A DNA stretch of 64,000 nucleotides from Clavibacter sp. A6099. Its GTDB lineage: Bacteria; Actinomycetota; Actinomycetes; Actinomycetales; Microbacteriaceae. The DNA is taken from contig NZ_CP083439.1 of assembly GCF_021919125.1 (NCBI RefSeq), positions 1,302,001 through 1,366,000 of the forward strand, in the 5' to 3' direction. Both the position numbers and the translations under genes were made by a program. A model generated the notes under the pieces. That model had not been told where the DNA came from and searched no databases. It worked only from the letters and a program-made list of their open reading frames with translations. Every line of letters starts with the position of its first letter. Position 1 is the stretch's first letter. Positions 1 through 8,921 of the stretch are shown here, in pieces.

Positions 1-2
1 AG

Positions 3-1640
3 CCGTGGTTCGAGCAGGCGCTGCAGACGGGCATCGTCGCCGACCAGGCGAACCGCGACCTCGACGGCGTGGTCGCGCTCTTCACGGCCGCGCGGCGGTT
101 CGTCGAGCGGAACCCGGGCCGGCCCGCGTCGGACTTCGTGGAGGAGCTGCTCGGCGCCGAGGTGCCCGAGGACACGCTCTCGCCGCAGCCGCTCGCCGAC
201 ACCGTGCTGGTCGCCACGCCGTCCGCGGTGGTGGGCGCCGGCTACGAGGTCGTCGCGGTCGCGGCGCTCCAGGAGGGCGTGTGGCCGAACCTGCGGCTGC
301 GCGGATCCCTGCTGCACCCCCAGCGCCTCTCGGCCGTCGCGCGCGGACTCGATCGGGCGGACGTCGACGAGCGCGCCGAGGTCCTCGGCGACGAGCTGCG
401 GATGCTCGCGCTCGCCGTCTCCCGCGCGTCCCGCGTAGTGGTGCTCAGCGCCACCGCCAACGACGAGGAGGCGCCGTCGCCGTTCCTCCGCCTCGTGCCG
501 CCCGCGCCCGGCCTCGCCGAGGCGGAGGCCGGCGCCGAGGCGGGTCGGGTGGCGAAGGACGCGCCCGCCGCGCTGAGGATCCGCCCGGACCACCCGCTGT
601 CGCTCCGCGGGCTCGTCGGCGCGCTCCGTCGCGAGCTCGCGGTCGTGCACCGCGACGCCGTGCTCCTCGACGACGGCCGCGTCGTCTCGGGCGACCGCAC
701 GGCCCGGCGCACGGCCGACGCCACCCGCGAGCGCGGCCTCGCCGCGGCGTCCGCCCTCGCGCGCCTCGCGGCGGAGGGCGTGACGGGCGCGGATCCGGCC
801 GAGTGGTACGGGCTGCGCGAGCCCTCCACCACCGAGCCCGTCGTCGACCTGACCGACCCCGAGGCCCGCGTGCCCGTGTCGCCCTCGCGCCTGGAGGCCT
901 TCGAGCGCTCGCCGCTCAACTGGTTCATCGACCAGGCGTCCGGCGGATCCACCAGCACGGCCATGGGCATCGGCACGATCGTGCACGCCGTCATGGAGGA
1001 GGCCAGCCTCGACCCCGAGGCGGACCTCCGCCCGCCCGCCCTCGAGGAGCGCCTCGACGAGCGGTGGGGCGAGCTGCCCTTCGAATCGCCCTGGGTGGGC
1101 GAGCGCGAACGACGGCAGGCCGGCGAGCTCATCGCGGGCGTCAGCGGCTACCTGCGCGACTTCGAGGCCCGCGGCGGGCGGATGCTCGCGGCCGAGGGCG
1201 GCTTCGAGCTCGAGGTGGGCGTCGCGCGCCTCCGCGGGAAGATCGACCGCATCGAGCTGACGGAGGAGGGCCGCGTGGTCATCGTGGACCTCAAGACCGG
1301 CCGGCACTTCCCGACCCGCGCCGAGATCCCCGCGCACGCGCAGCTCGGCTCCTACCAGCTGGCGTACGTGGAGGGCTCGCTCGAGCAGGTGCCCGCGGGC
1401 ACGCCGTCCGGCGGCGCGAAGCTGCTCTACGTGTCGGGTGGCACGCGCGGCCTGCCCTACCGCGAGCTGCCGCAGGAGCCGCTCACACGCGAGGAGCTCG
1501 ACGGGTTCCGCGCGCGCATCGCCGAGGCGGCCGAGGGCATGGCCGGCGCGACCTTCGACGGCACTCCGGACCTGGGGGAGCGGGATCCGGGATCGGCCAG
1601 GCGGTACCGCATCCACCTCGTGCGGGCGGTGTCGGCGTGA
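3..1640 (+). CDS. adnA: AdnA-like helicase-nuclease subunit, C-terminal part (truncated by window edge)
   Basis: The reading frame is open from the first bases, so the N-terminal motor is outside the window. What remains is a degenerate UvrD-type C-terminal motor region (GAGYEVV around motif V and AVSRASRVVVLSA at motif VI) followed by a RecB/Cas4-type PD-(D/E)XK nuclease: GTIVHAVMEEA, LRGKIDRIEL, VIVDLKTG and the QLGSYQLAY (QxxxY) motif. In mycobacteria AdnA and AdnB form a heterodimeric motor-nuclease that resects double-strand breaks. The tandem arrangement with the next gene (GTGA overlap of stop and start) and the nuclease tail on both proteins support that assignment. The subunit naming is inferred from order. 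Confidence 0.85.
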   Translation, partial: PWFEQALQTGIVADQANRDLDGVVALFTAARRFVERNPGRPASDFVEELLGAEVPEDTLSPQPLADTVLVATPSAVVGAGYEVVAVAALQEGVWPNLRLRGSLLHPQRLSAVARGLDRADVDERAEVLGDELRMLALAVSRASRVVVLSATANDEEAPSPFLRLVPPAPGLAEAEAGAEAGRVAKDAPAALRIRPDHPLSLRGLVGALRRELAVVHRDAVLLDDGRVVSGDRTARRTADATRERGLAAASALARLAAEGVTGADPAEWYGLREPSTTEPVVDLTDPEARVPVSPSRLEAFERSPLNWFIDQASGGSTSTAMGIGTIVHAVMEEASLDPEADLRPPALEERLDERWGELPFESPWVGERERRQAGELIAGVSGYLRDFEARGGRMLAAEGGFELEVGVARLRGKIDRIELTEEGRVVIVDLKTGRHFPTRAEIPAHAQLGSYQLAYVEGSLEQVPAGTPSGGAKLLYVSGGTRGLPYRELPQEPLTREELDGFRARIAEAAEGMAGATFDGTPDLGERDPGSARRYRIHLVRAVSA

Positions 1641-4600
1641 GCGGCGCGGAGGCGACCGGCGTCGGGACCACCGGGGCGGGCGACGGCGGCATGATCAGCG
1701 CCCGCCGCATCGCGGAGGCGCTCGACCTGCCGAGCCCCACCGAGCAGCAGCGGCGCGTCATCGAGTCGCCGCTCGAACCCGGCCTCGTGGTCGCGGGCGC
1801 CGGCAGCGGCAAGACGGAGACCATGGCGAGCCGGGTGGTCTGGCTACTCGCCAACGGGCACGTGGGGGTCGAGGAGATCCTCGGGCTCACCTTCACGCGC
1901 AAGGCGGCGGGGGAGCTCGGGGTGCGGATCCGCGCCCGCATCGAGCAGCTGCAGCAGGCCGGGCTCGCGGCCGTGCCCGCGGACGCGTTCGCCACGCCGA
2001 CCGTGCAGACCTACAACGCGTTCGCCAACGGCATCTTCCGCGACAGCGCCACCCTCATCGGCCGCGAGGCGGAGTCGGTCGTGCTCACGGAGGCGTCCGC
2101 GTGGCAGCTCGCGCGTCGGCTCGTCGTCGAGAGCACCGACCCGCGGCTGCTCGAGCTGGGCCGCGGGGTGGATCCGATCACGCAGGCCGTCATCTCCCTC
2201 AGCCGCGCGCTGAGCGAGAACGTCGCCGACCCGGCCGAGGTCGTGCGCCTCGCCGGCTCGTTCACGGGCCTCGCGGAGCTGCCGTTCGGATCCGCCCGCA
2301 TCAGGAAGGCGCCGGCGGCCGAGGCGGTCGCCGCCGTCGGCGCGCTGCCGCCGCTCGTCGACCTCGCGGTGCGGTTCCAGGAGGAGAAGACCCGGCGCGG
2401 GCTCGTGGAGTACAGCGACCAGGTCGCGTTCGCGCTCGCCATCTGCGAGCGCGTGCCGCAGGTCGTCGCCGAGCACCGGAAGCGCTTCCGCGTCGTGCTG
2501 CTCGACGAGTACCAGGACACCTCCGTCGTCCAGACCCGGCTCCTCTCGACCCTGTTCGGCGGCACGCCCGTCATGGCGGTGGGGGATCCGCACCAGTCCA
2601 TCTACGGGTGGCGCGGCGCGAGCGCGGCGAACCTCGCGCGCTTCGGCGCCGACTTCGCACCCGCCGGCGCATCCGCCGCAGACGTGCCCGTCTACGCGCT
2701 CTCCACCAGCTGGCGGAACCCGGCGTCGGTGCTCGGCGCGGCGAACCGCATCGTCGAGCCGCTGACCGCGGCCTCCCGGATCCCGGTCGCGGGCCTCGAG
2801 CCCCGGCCCGACGCGGGCGACGGCCGCCTCGACGTCGCCTACGAGGAGACCGTCGCCGACGAGGCCGCCGCGACCGCCGCGTGGTTCGCCGACCGGCTGC
2901 GGCAGACCGGATCCGACGGCCGCCCCCGCTCGGCCGCCATGCTCTGCCGATCACTCAAGACCATCGAGCCGTTCACCACGGCGCTCGCCGACCGCGGCGT
3001 GCCGTTCCGCGTGCTCGGCCTCGGCGGCCTGCTCGACCAGCCTGCCGTGGTGGACCTCGTGTGCGTCCTCCGCGTGCTCCACGACCCCACCGCGGGCAGC
3101 GAGCTCGTGCGGCTCCTCACCGGCGCGCGCTGGCGCATCGGCACGAAGGACGTGCACGCGCTCGGACGCGTCGCCTCCTGGCTCATGTCACGGGATCACG
3201 CGCAGAAGCCGCTCGCCGAGGAGGTGCGCGACGGCCTCCGGGCCTCCGTGGTGCCGGACGAGGTCGGGTCCGTCGTCGACGCGCTCGACTTCGTCGTCGA
3301 CGCCCGCGACGGCCACACCGCGCTCGCCGGGTTCAGCGCGGAGGGCCTCGCGCGCCTCCGGGCCGCCGGGCGCCAACTGCAGGTGCTGCGCTCTCGGGTG
3401 GGGCTCGACCTGGTCGACCTCGTCACGGTGGTCCAGCAGGAGCTGCTGCTCGACATCGAGGTCGCCGCCAACGAGACGGATCCGCTCGGCCGCGCGAGCC
3501 TCGAGGCGTTCACCGAGCAGGTCGCCGGCTACCTCCAGGGCGACTCCGCAGGCACGCTCGGCCCGTTCCTCGCGTGGCTCGCCGAAGCCGAGCGGCGCGA
3601 CAACCTGGCGCCGCGCACCGAGGAGCCGGAGCCCGGAACGGTGCAGATCCTCACGATCCACGGTTCCAAGGGCCTCGAGTGGGACGTCGTGGCCGTGCCG
3701 CGCATGGTCGACGGCGAGCTGCCCGGCACGCTCCGGGAGAAGCGCGGCTGGGTCGCGTTCGGCGCCCTGCCGTTCGAGTTCCGCGGCGACTCCGCCGAGC
3801 TGCCGTCGCTCGCCTGGCGCGGCGCCCTGACGCAGAAGGAGTTCGCCGAGGCGATGGAGGCGTTCGGCGAGGAGCTCGAGGAGCGCAACGCCGCAGAGCA
3901 GCGGCGCCTCGCGTACGTCGCGATCACGCGCACGCGATCCGACCTGCTGCTGAGCGGGTCGTTCTGGTCCACGCAGCAGAAGCCGCGCGGACCGGGCGCG
4001 TTCCTCCGCGAGATCCAGCAGGTCGGCCTCATCGCACCCGACGCGCTGCCCGAGGCGCCCGAGCTGGAGGAGAACCCCCTCGAGCCCGGATCCGCGCGCG
4101 TCGCCTGGCCGCTGCCGCCTCTCGGCCCGCGCGAGGCCCGCGTGCGCGCGGCCGCCGAGGCCGTGGCCGATGCGGATCCGGACGCGAAGACCGTCTGGAC
4201 CCGCGACATCGACCTGCTCCTCGCCGAGCGTGACGCCCGCGCCAGGGACGCCGAGCTCGTCGACCTGCCCACGCGCATCCCGGCGTCCCGCTTCAAGGAC
4301 TTCGTGAGCGACCCCGCTGGCGTCGCCGCGCGCCTGCGCCGCCCCATGCCCGAGCGCCCGTACCGGCAGACCCGGCTCGGCACGCTCTTCCACGGCTGGG
4401 TCGAGGCGCGCTACGGACCCGCGGGCACGGCCGACGTCATCGACGCGTCCGGGGTGGAGCTCGACGCGGATCCGACCGAGCCGCCCGTGGAGCAGGAGGA
4501 CCTCGACCGGCTGCGCGGCATCTTCGAGGCGAGCGAGTGGGCCTCCAGGAAGCCGGAGGAGGTCGAGGTCGAGATCCACATGGAGCTCGCCGGCCAGGTC

Positions 4601-4912
4601 GTCATCTGCAAGATCGACGCGGTGTTCCTCATCGACGGCCGCTACAGGGTCGTCGACTGGAAGACCGGCCGGACCCCGAAGGACGCGGCCGACCTCGAGC
4701 TCAAGCAGCTCCAGCTCGCGCTCTACCGCCTCGCGTTCGCGAAGTGGCGAGGCATCGACCCCGATCTCATCGACGCCGAGTTCTACTTCGTCGCGGACGA
4801 CCGCTCTCTGAAGCCGGAGCGGCTCTACTCCGAGGAGGACCTCGTGGCGCTCTGGTCGGGCGCGCGCACGCCGGAGTCGTCGCGTGCGCCGTCGGGGGAG
4901 ACCGTGGGCTGA
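1637..4912 (+). CDS. adnB: AdnB-like ATP-dependent helicase-nuclease (UvrD/RecB type)
   Basis: A 1091-residue SF1A helicase with a C-terminal nuclease. The start is the GTG that overlaps the upstream TGA; an in-frame ATG at 1691 is the alternative. Visible motifs: Walker A AGAGSGKTET (about residues 53-62), FTRKAAGE, DEYQDTS (about 290), GDPHQSIYGWRGA, IHGSKGLEWD, VAITRTRSDLLL. The nuclease has GTLFHGWVEARYG, CKIDAVF, VVDWKTG (Asp about 1007) and QLQLALYRLAF. Unlike the preceding AdnA-like gene its helicase motifs are canonical, so this is probably the main ATPase. Expected role: 5'-end resection in double-strand break repair. Its last 88 bp lie antisense to the following convergent gene. Confidence 0.92.
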   Translation: MSGAEATGVGTTGAGDGGMISARRIAEALDLPSPTEQQRRVIESPLEPGLVVAGAGSGKTETMASRVVWLLANGHVGVEEILGLTFTRKAAGELGVRIRARIEQLQQAGLAAVPADAFATPTVQTYNAFANGIFRDSATLIGREAESVVLTEASAWQLARRLVVESTDPRLLELGRGVDPITQAVISLSRALSENVADPAEVVRLAGSFTGLAELPFGSARIRKAPAAEAVAAVGALPPLVDLAVRFQEEKTRRGLVEYSDQVAFALAICERVPQVVAEHRKRFRVVLLDEYQDTSVVQTRLLSTLFGGTPVMAVGDPHQSIYGWRGASAANLARFGADFAPAGASAADVPVYALSTSWRNPASVLGAANRIVEPLTAASRIPVAGLEPRPDAGDGRLDVAYEETVADEAAATAAWFADRLRQTGSDGRPRSAAMLCRSLKTIEPFTTALADRGVPFRVLGLGGLLDQPAVVDLVCVLRVLHDPTAGSELVRLLTGARWRIGTKDVHALGRVASWLMSRDHAQKPLAEEVRDGLRASVVPDEVGSVVDALDFVVDARDGHTALAGFSAEGLARLRAAGRQLQVLRSRVGLDLVDLVTVVQQELLLDIEVAANETDPLGRASLEAFTEQVAGYLQGDSAGTLGPFLAWLAEAERRDNLAPRTEEPEPGTVQILTIHGSKGLEWDVVAVPRMVDGELPGTLREKRGWVAFGALPFEFRGDSAELPSLAWRGALTQKEFAEAMEAFGEELEERNAAEQRRLAYVAITRTRSDLLLSGSFWSTQQKPRGPGAFLREIQQVGLIAPDALPEAPELEENPLEPGSARVAWPLPPLGPREARVRAAAEAVADADPDAKTVWTRDIDLLLAERDARARDAELVDLPTRIPASRFKDFVSDPAGVAARLRRPMPERPYRQTRLGTLFHGWVEARYGPAGTADVIDASGVELDADPTEPPVEQEDLDRLRGIFEASEWASRKPEEVEVEIHMELAGQVVICKIDAVFLIDGRYRVVDWKTGRTPKDAADLELKQLQLALYRLAFAKWRGIDPDLIDAEFYFVADDRSLKPERLYSEEDLVALWSGARTPESSRAPSGETVG

Positions 4913-5901
4913 GGCCGGGAGTCGAGCATCTCCTCGACCTGGTCCACGTCCATCACGGGCAGCGTCTCGTGCGCGATGCGCTGGCCCTCGTCCGCGCGGA
5001 CGGTGTCGACGAGCGCGCTGAGCATGTTGACCGCGTCGTCGATGATGCCCTGGTTGCGCGTGTCGGTCCCGTGCAGGAGCCAGCGGGCGATCTCGAGCTC
5101 GGCATAGAGGAGCGCGCGCTGCTTGAGCTGGCGGTCGACCGTCACGTGGTGCGCCTGGTTGTAGGCGCGGAACACGCTCTCGGCGACGTGCTCGGCGCGC
5201 GCGCCCAGCACCCAGTGCAGGTCGTGCGCGGGATCGGCGACGCGCAGCTCCGACCATCCGATCATGCCCGTCACGTCGTCGCCGTCGACGAGGAACGAGG
5301 AGGCCTGCACGGCGCCGTTCACGACCGCGGGCTGGAACTGCCAGAGCGACGCGTCGTCCAGCGCCTCCTCCCAGCGCGAGAGCAGCAGGCTCGGCACGAG
5401 CGCGGTGGCCGCGGCCCGGTCGATGAGCGCTGCGGTCTGGCTGTGGATCTCCGCGGCAGACAGCACGGGCAGCCCCGCGTCCGCGACGAACCCGGTCGGC
5501 AGGCTGTGCACGGCGGAGATGGCGGCGCCGATGGAGCGCGCGAGGCCGTCACCGGCGGGGATCTCGTCGAGCGAGATGACGCGGCCGGGCACGTGCCCGT
5601 ACACGAAGCCGCGGGTCGGCTTGATGGGCGCCTGCCCCAGGAACTCGGGCGCCTGGAACGGCAGCCGCGAGCGGATCCCGGTGCTCAGCGCCCGGAGCGC
5701 CACGAGGTCCGCGGACTGCTCGGACTCGGCGGCCTGGGTGGTCGGCACGCGCACGAGGAGCTCGCGGCCGTCCCGCGTGCTGAGGAGCGCGGAGTCGAAG
5801 TCGCCCGCGCCGCCGGCCGTGAAGGGGGTGCTGCGGACCACGTCGAGCCCCGAGACGGCCGAGGTCGCCAACGCGGCTAGAGTGAGGTGGGATCTGGCCA
5901 T
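4825..5901 (-). CDS. APH-fold phosphotransferase-like protein, predicted catalytically dead
   Basis: 358 residues with the fold pattern of aminoglycoside/macrolide phosphotransferases: a kinase N-lobe, helical region, FLV strand, then DPAHDL (223-228), which matches the conserved DPxxDL of the family. The catalytic residues are gone. Where the family has HGDxxxxN this protein has NGAVQASS (Asn195, Ala197, Ser202), and where the metal-binding Asp of the IDF/IDW motif belongs it has IGW (Gly215). I infer a pseudokinase that may bind a ligand or partner. The C-terminal 30 residues are Ser/Asp-rich and probably disordered; they overlap adnB in antisense. The ATG is preceded by TAACCT with a 7-nt gap, suggesting leaderless transcription. 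Confidence 0.85.
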   Translation of the reverse strand: MARSHLTLAALATSAVSGLDVVRSTPFTAGGAGDFDSALLSTRDGRELLVRVPTTQAAESEQSADLVALRALSTGIRSRLPFQAPEFLGQAPIKPTRGFVYGHVPGRVISLDEIPAGDGLARSIGAAISAVHSLPTGFVADAGLPVLSAAEIHSQTAALIDRAAATALVPSLLLSRWEEALDDASLWQFQPAVVNGAVQASSFLVDGDDVTGMIGWSELRVADPAHDLHWVLGARAEHVAESVFRAYNQAHHVTVDRQLKQRALLYAELEIARWLLHGTDTRNQGIIDDAVNMLSALVDTVRADEGQRIAHETLPVMDVDQVEEMLDSRPQPTVSPDGARDDSGVRAPDQSATRSSSE

Positions 5902-5908
5902 GCCTTAC

Positions 5909-5914
5909 AGGTTA
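5909..5914 (-). promoter_or_regulatory. -10 element TAACCT, leaderless phosphotransferase-like gene
   Basis: On the minus strand TAACCT lies 7 nt before the ATG at 5901, so transcription should start at or next to the start codon. The same spacing recurs upstream of at least eight other genes in this window. No clear -35 is seen. Confidence 0.5.
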
Positions 5915-6037
5915 GGTCGCTGGGAGCCCTCCGTCTCACCGCGCCACGCGCTTCCGGCCCCCGCGCACCGTGGGCGGATCACGACGCATGACGTCCCGCC
6001 CCTCGGCCCGTCCGTCCTCGAAGTCGATTGGTCCCCC

Positions 6038-6991
6038 GTGCTCGACAGCTTCCTCTCCCGCCTGCCCCTGTCCCGCGAGGGCGTCGACCGCGACGGCCTG
6101 CACCGCGACTCGCCCGCGCTCTTCGACGAGCTGTGGGCGGATCCCGCCACGCGCGTCCTCGCCCTGCACGGCCACCGGGCGCTGGGATCCGCGACCGACG
6201 GCCGCGCCGCGCTCGACCTGCTCCCGGTCGACCGGGTCACGGCCGCGACCGTCCGCATCTACCTCGGCCGCACGACCATCGCGCACGAGGGGGAGCCCGT
6301 CGGCACGCCCGTCGTCGCCGCGGTCCTCACCGACGCCGCGGCCGCCGAGCTCGAGCCCGCGGATGGGCGCTGGCTGGAGCTGCGCACGACCGCGACGCAG
6401 CTCGACGACCGCGACGCCGCGCTCTTCACGGGCGCGCTCGCCACCGCGAACTGGCACGCCTCCCACCCGTTCTCGCCGAAGACGGGCGAGCCGACCGTCG
6501 TCGAGCAGGGCGGCTGGGTGCGCCGCGCGCCCTCCGACGGCTCGCAGGTCTTCCCGCGCACCGACGCGGCCGTGATCATGGGCGTCGTCGACCAGGACGA
6601 CCGCCTCCTCCTCGGCGCCAATGCCATGTGGGGCGGCGACCGCTACTCGCTGCTCGCGGGCTTCGTCGAGCCGGGGGAGTCGTTCGAGGCCGCCGTGAAG
6701 CGCGAGGTGCTCGAGGAGTCCGGCGTCACGGTCGAGGATCCGCGCTACCTCGGCAGCCAGCCGTGGCCGTTCCCCGCGTCCGTCATGGTGGGATTCCTCG
6801 CGCGGGTCTCCGCATCGAGCGGGCCCGCGACCCCGGACGGCGTCGAGATCGTCGACCTGCGCTGGTTCAGCCGCGAGGAGCTGCGCGCGTCGCTCGGCGA
6901 GATCGCGCTGCCCGGCCCGTCGTCCATCGCGCGCGCCATCATCGAGGAGTGGTACGGCGGACCCCTCGAGGACGGCGAGCGGGAGTGGTGA
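6038..6991 (+). CDS. nudC: NAD(+) diphosphatase / RNA NADH-decapping Nudix hydrolase NudC
   Basis: About 317 residues from GTG 6038. An in-frame ATG at 5900 is less likely because it would overlap the divergent gene's start codon and promoter. NudC hydrolyses NAD(H) to NMN(H) and AMP and removes NAD caps from RNA. Evidence: complete Nudix box GFVEPGE...REVLEESG (about 208-230) and the NudC signature SQPWPFP (240-246). The N-terminal domain begins LSRLPLSREGVDRD, as in actinobacterial relatives. Odd: the usual zinc ribbon (two CxxC-like pairs before the Nudix domain) reads FSPKTGEP and RRAPSDGSQVFPRTD, with no cysteines. Lies 10 bp before the UvrD2-type gene, probably one transcript. Confidence 0.9.
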   Translation: MLDSFLSRLPLSREGVDRDGLHRDSPALFDELWADPATRVLALHGHRALGSATDGRAALDLLPVDRVTAATVRIYLGRTTIAHEGEPVGTPVVAAVLTDAAAAELEPADGRWLELRTTATQLDDRDAALFTGALATANWHASHPFSPKTGEPTVVEQGGWVRRAPSDGSQVFPRTDAAVIMGVVDQDDRLLLGANAMWGGDRYSLLAGFVEPGESFEAAVKREVLEESGVTVEDPRYLGSQPWPFPASVMVGFLARVSASSGPATPDGVEIVDLRWFSREELRASLGEIALPGPSSIARAIIEEWYGGPLEDGEREW

Positions 6992-7001
6992 TCCGCCGAT
7001 C

Positions 7002-8921
7002 GTGACCGACCAGCTCGTCCCCGGCACGCCCGGACGCGACCCCTACGGGTCGGCCGCGTCGGGCGCCCTCCCGGCGCCCGTCTCCCTCGGCCCCGCGACT
7101 GCGTCCGCAGACGAGCCCGTCGAGGAGGCCCGCACCGCCGAGTCCCTGCTCGAGGCGCTCGACGACCAGCAGCGGCTCGCCGCCGAGGCGCTCCTCGGCC
7201 CCGTCGTCGTGCTCGCGGGTGCAGGCACGGGCAAGACGCGGGCCATCACGCACCGCATCGCGTACGGGATCCAGGCCGGCGTCTACCCGCCCAACCGCGT
7301 CATGGCGCTGACCTTCACGTCGCGCGCCGCGGCGGAGCTCCGCGGCCGCCTGCGCGAGCTCGGCGCCGGACCCGTGGCCGCGCGCACCTTCCACGCCGCG
7401 GCCCTCAAGCAGCTCAACTTCTTCTGGCCGCAGGTGGTCGGCGGAACGATGCCGCGCCTCATCGAGAGCAAGGGGCGGATGCTCGGCCACGCCGCCGAGT
7501 CGCTCCGCCTCCGCCTCGACACGGCCGCGCTCCGCGACATGGCCGCGGAGGTCGAGTGGCGCAAGGTCTCGATGATCTCCGTCGAGCAGTACGGCCTCGC
7601 CGCGCGCACCACGCGCCCGCTTCCGCCGCAGCTCGACGCGGACCAGGCGGTCGCGCTCCTCCAGGCCTACGAGGACATCAAGGACCAGCGCCGCCAGCTC
7701 GACTTCGAGGACGTGCTGCTCGCGACCGCGGGCATGATCGAGGCGGAGCCCTGGGTCGCGCAGCAGGTGCGCGAGCAGTACCGCTTCTTCGTCGTCGACG
7801 AGTACCAGGACGTCTCGCCGCTGCAGCAGACGATCCTCGACCTCTGGATGGGCGACCGCCGCGACCTCTGCGTGGTCGGCGACGCCAGCCAGACCATCTA
7901 CTCGTTCGCGGGCGCGAAGAGCGCGTACCTCCTCGACTTCGCGTCGCGCTTCCCCGAGGCGACGGTCGTGCGGCTGGAGCGGAACTACCGGTCGACCTCG
8001 GGCATCACCGAGGCGGCGAACAGGCTGATGCGCGGCCGGCCCGGTGCGCTGACGCTCGTGTCGGCGGACGCGGATCCGGACGGCGACGGCACGGGCACGG
8101 CTTCCCCGCGCGCGAAGGGCCGCGGATCCGCCGCCGTCCCCGGCCGCGGCGAGGGCTTCCGCGCGCCGCAGGTGAGCGCGTTCCCGTCCGACGGCGCCGA
8201 GGCGCGCGCGATCGCGGGCGCGATCGCCCAGCAGATCGCCTCGGGCATCGCCCCGGAGGACATCGCCGTGCTGTACCGCATGAACGGCCAGTCCGCGGTG
8301 CTCGAGCAGGCGCTCGGCGACGCGGGCGTCAGCTACCAGGTGCGCGGATCCCAGCGCTTCTTCGACCGCCCCGAGATCAAGCAGGCTCTCCTGGCGCTCC
8401 GCGGCGCGTCCGTCTCCATCTCCGGCGAGCCGCTGTTCAAGTCGGTGAGCGACGTGCTGCGCGGGCTCGGGTGGAGCCAGGCGCCGCCCGAGCAGCCGGG
8501 CGCGGTGCGCGACCGGTGGGAGTCGCTCGACGCCATCATGGGCCTCGCCGAGCGGATGCCCGCGGGCAGCACGTTCCGCGCCTTCACCGACGAGCTGCTC
8601 GAGCGGCAGGCGGGCCAGCACGAGCCGACCGTCTCGGCCGTCACGCTCGCGACGCTGCACTCCGCCAAGGGCCTCGAGTGGGAGCACGTCTACCTGATGG
8701 GGTTGAGCGAGGGGCTCGTGCCCATCAGCTACGCGCAGACGCTCGAGGCGGTGGACGAGGAGCGGCGCCTCCTCTACGTGGGGATCACGCGCGCGCGATC
8801 CGGGCTCCGGCTGTCGTGGAGCCGGAGCGGACCGCATCGATCGGGGCAGCGGGAGCCGTCGCGGTTCCTGGCAGAGCTCGACACCCGCATCGCGGGTGGG
8901 GGCGCGAAGCGCGGCGCGTGA
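7002..8921 (+). CDS. uvrD2: UvrD2-type ATP-dependent DNA helicase
   Basis: 639-residue SF1A 3'-5' helicase starting with GTG 10 bp after nudC. Motifs: LAGAGTGKTR (71-80), LTFTSRAAAELRGR, DEYQDVSPLQQ, GDASQTIYSFAGAK, LERNYRS, TLHSAKGLEWEHV, LLYVGITRARSGLRLSW. It neighbours nudC, as uvrD2 does in Mycobacterium (Rv3198c next to Rv3199c, from memory). It ends shortly after motif VI and lacks the HRDC and tetracysteine tail of mycobacterial UvrD2, so it is a shorter variant. Its last 137 bp are antisense to the next convergent gene. Confidence 0.88.
   Translation: MTDQLVPGTPGRDPYGSAASGALPAPVSLGPATASADEPVEEARTAESLLEALDDQQRLAAEALLGPVVVLAGAGTGKTRAITHRIAYGIQAGVYPPNRVMALTFTSRAAAELRGRLRELGAGPVAARTFHAAALKQLNFFWPQVVGGTMPRLIESKGRMLGHAAESLRLRLDTAALRDMAAEVEWRKVSMISVEQYGLAARTTRPLPPQLDADQAVALLQAYEDIKDQRRQLDFEDVLLATAGMIEAEPWVAQQVREQYRFFVVDEYQDVSPLQQTILDLWMGDRRDLCVVGDASQTIYSFAGAKSAYLLDFASRFPEATVVRLERNYRSTSGITEAANRLMRGRPGALTLVSADADPDGDGTGTASPRAKGRGSAAVPGRGEGFRAPQVSAFPSDGAEARAIAGAIAQQIASGIAPEDIAVLYRMNGQSAVLEQALGDAGVSYQVRGSQRFFDRPEIKQALLALRGASVSISGEPLFKSVSDVLRGLGWSQAPPEQPGAVRDRWESLDAIMGLAERMPAGSTFRAFTDELLERQAGQHEPTVSAVTLATLHSAKGLEWEHVYLMGLSEGLVPISYAQTLEAVDEERRLLYVGITRARSGLRLSWSRSGPHRSGQREPSRFLAELDTRIAGGGAKRGA

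Noticed and set aside
5264-6037. Longer nudC reading frame from upstream, including ATG 5900
   Set aside because: It would run through the divergent gene's start and promoter. The N-terminal extension shows no NudC similarity, while GTG 6038 gives the normal length.
7002-8921. WhiB7 or HRDC/tetracysteine region beside uvrD2
   Set aside because: No small four-cysteine WhiB ORF lies near the gene and the helicase ends just after motif VI.
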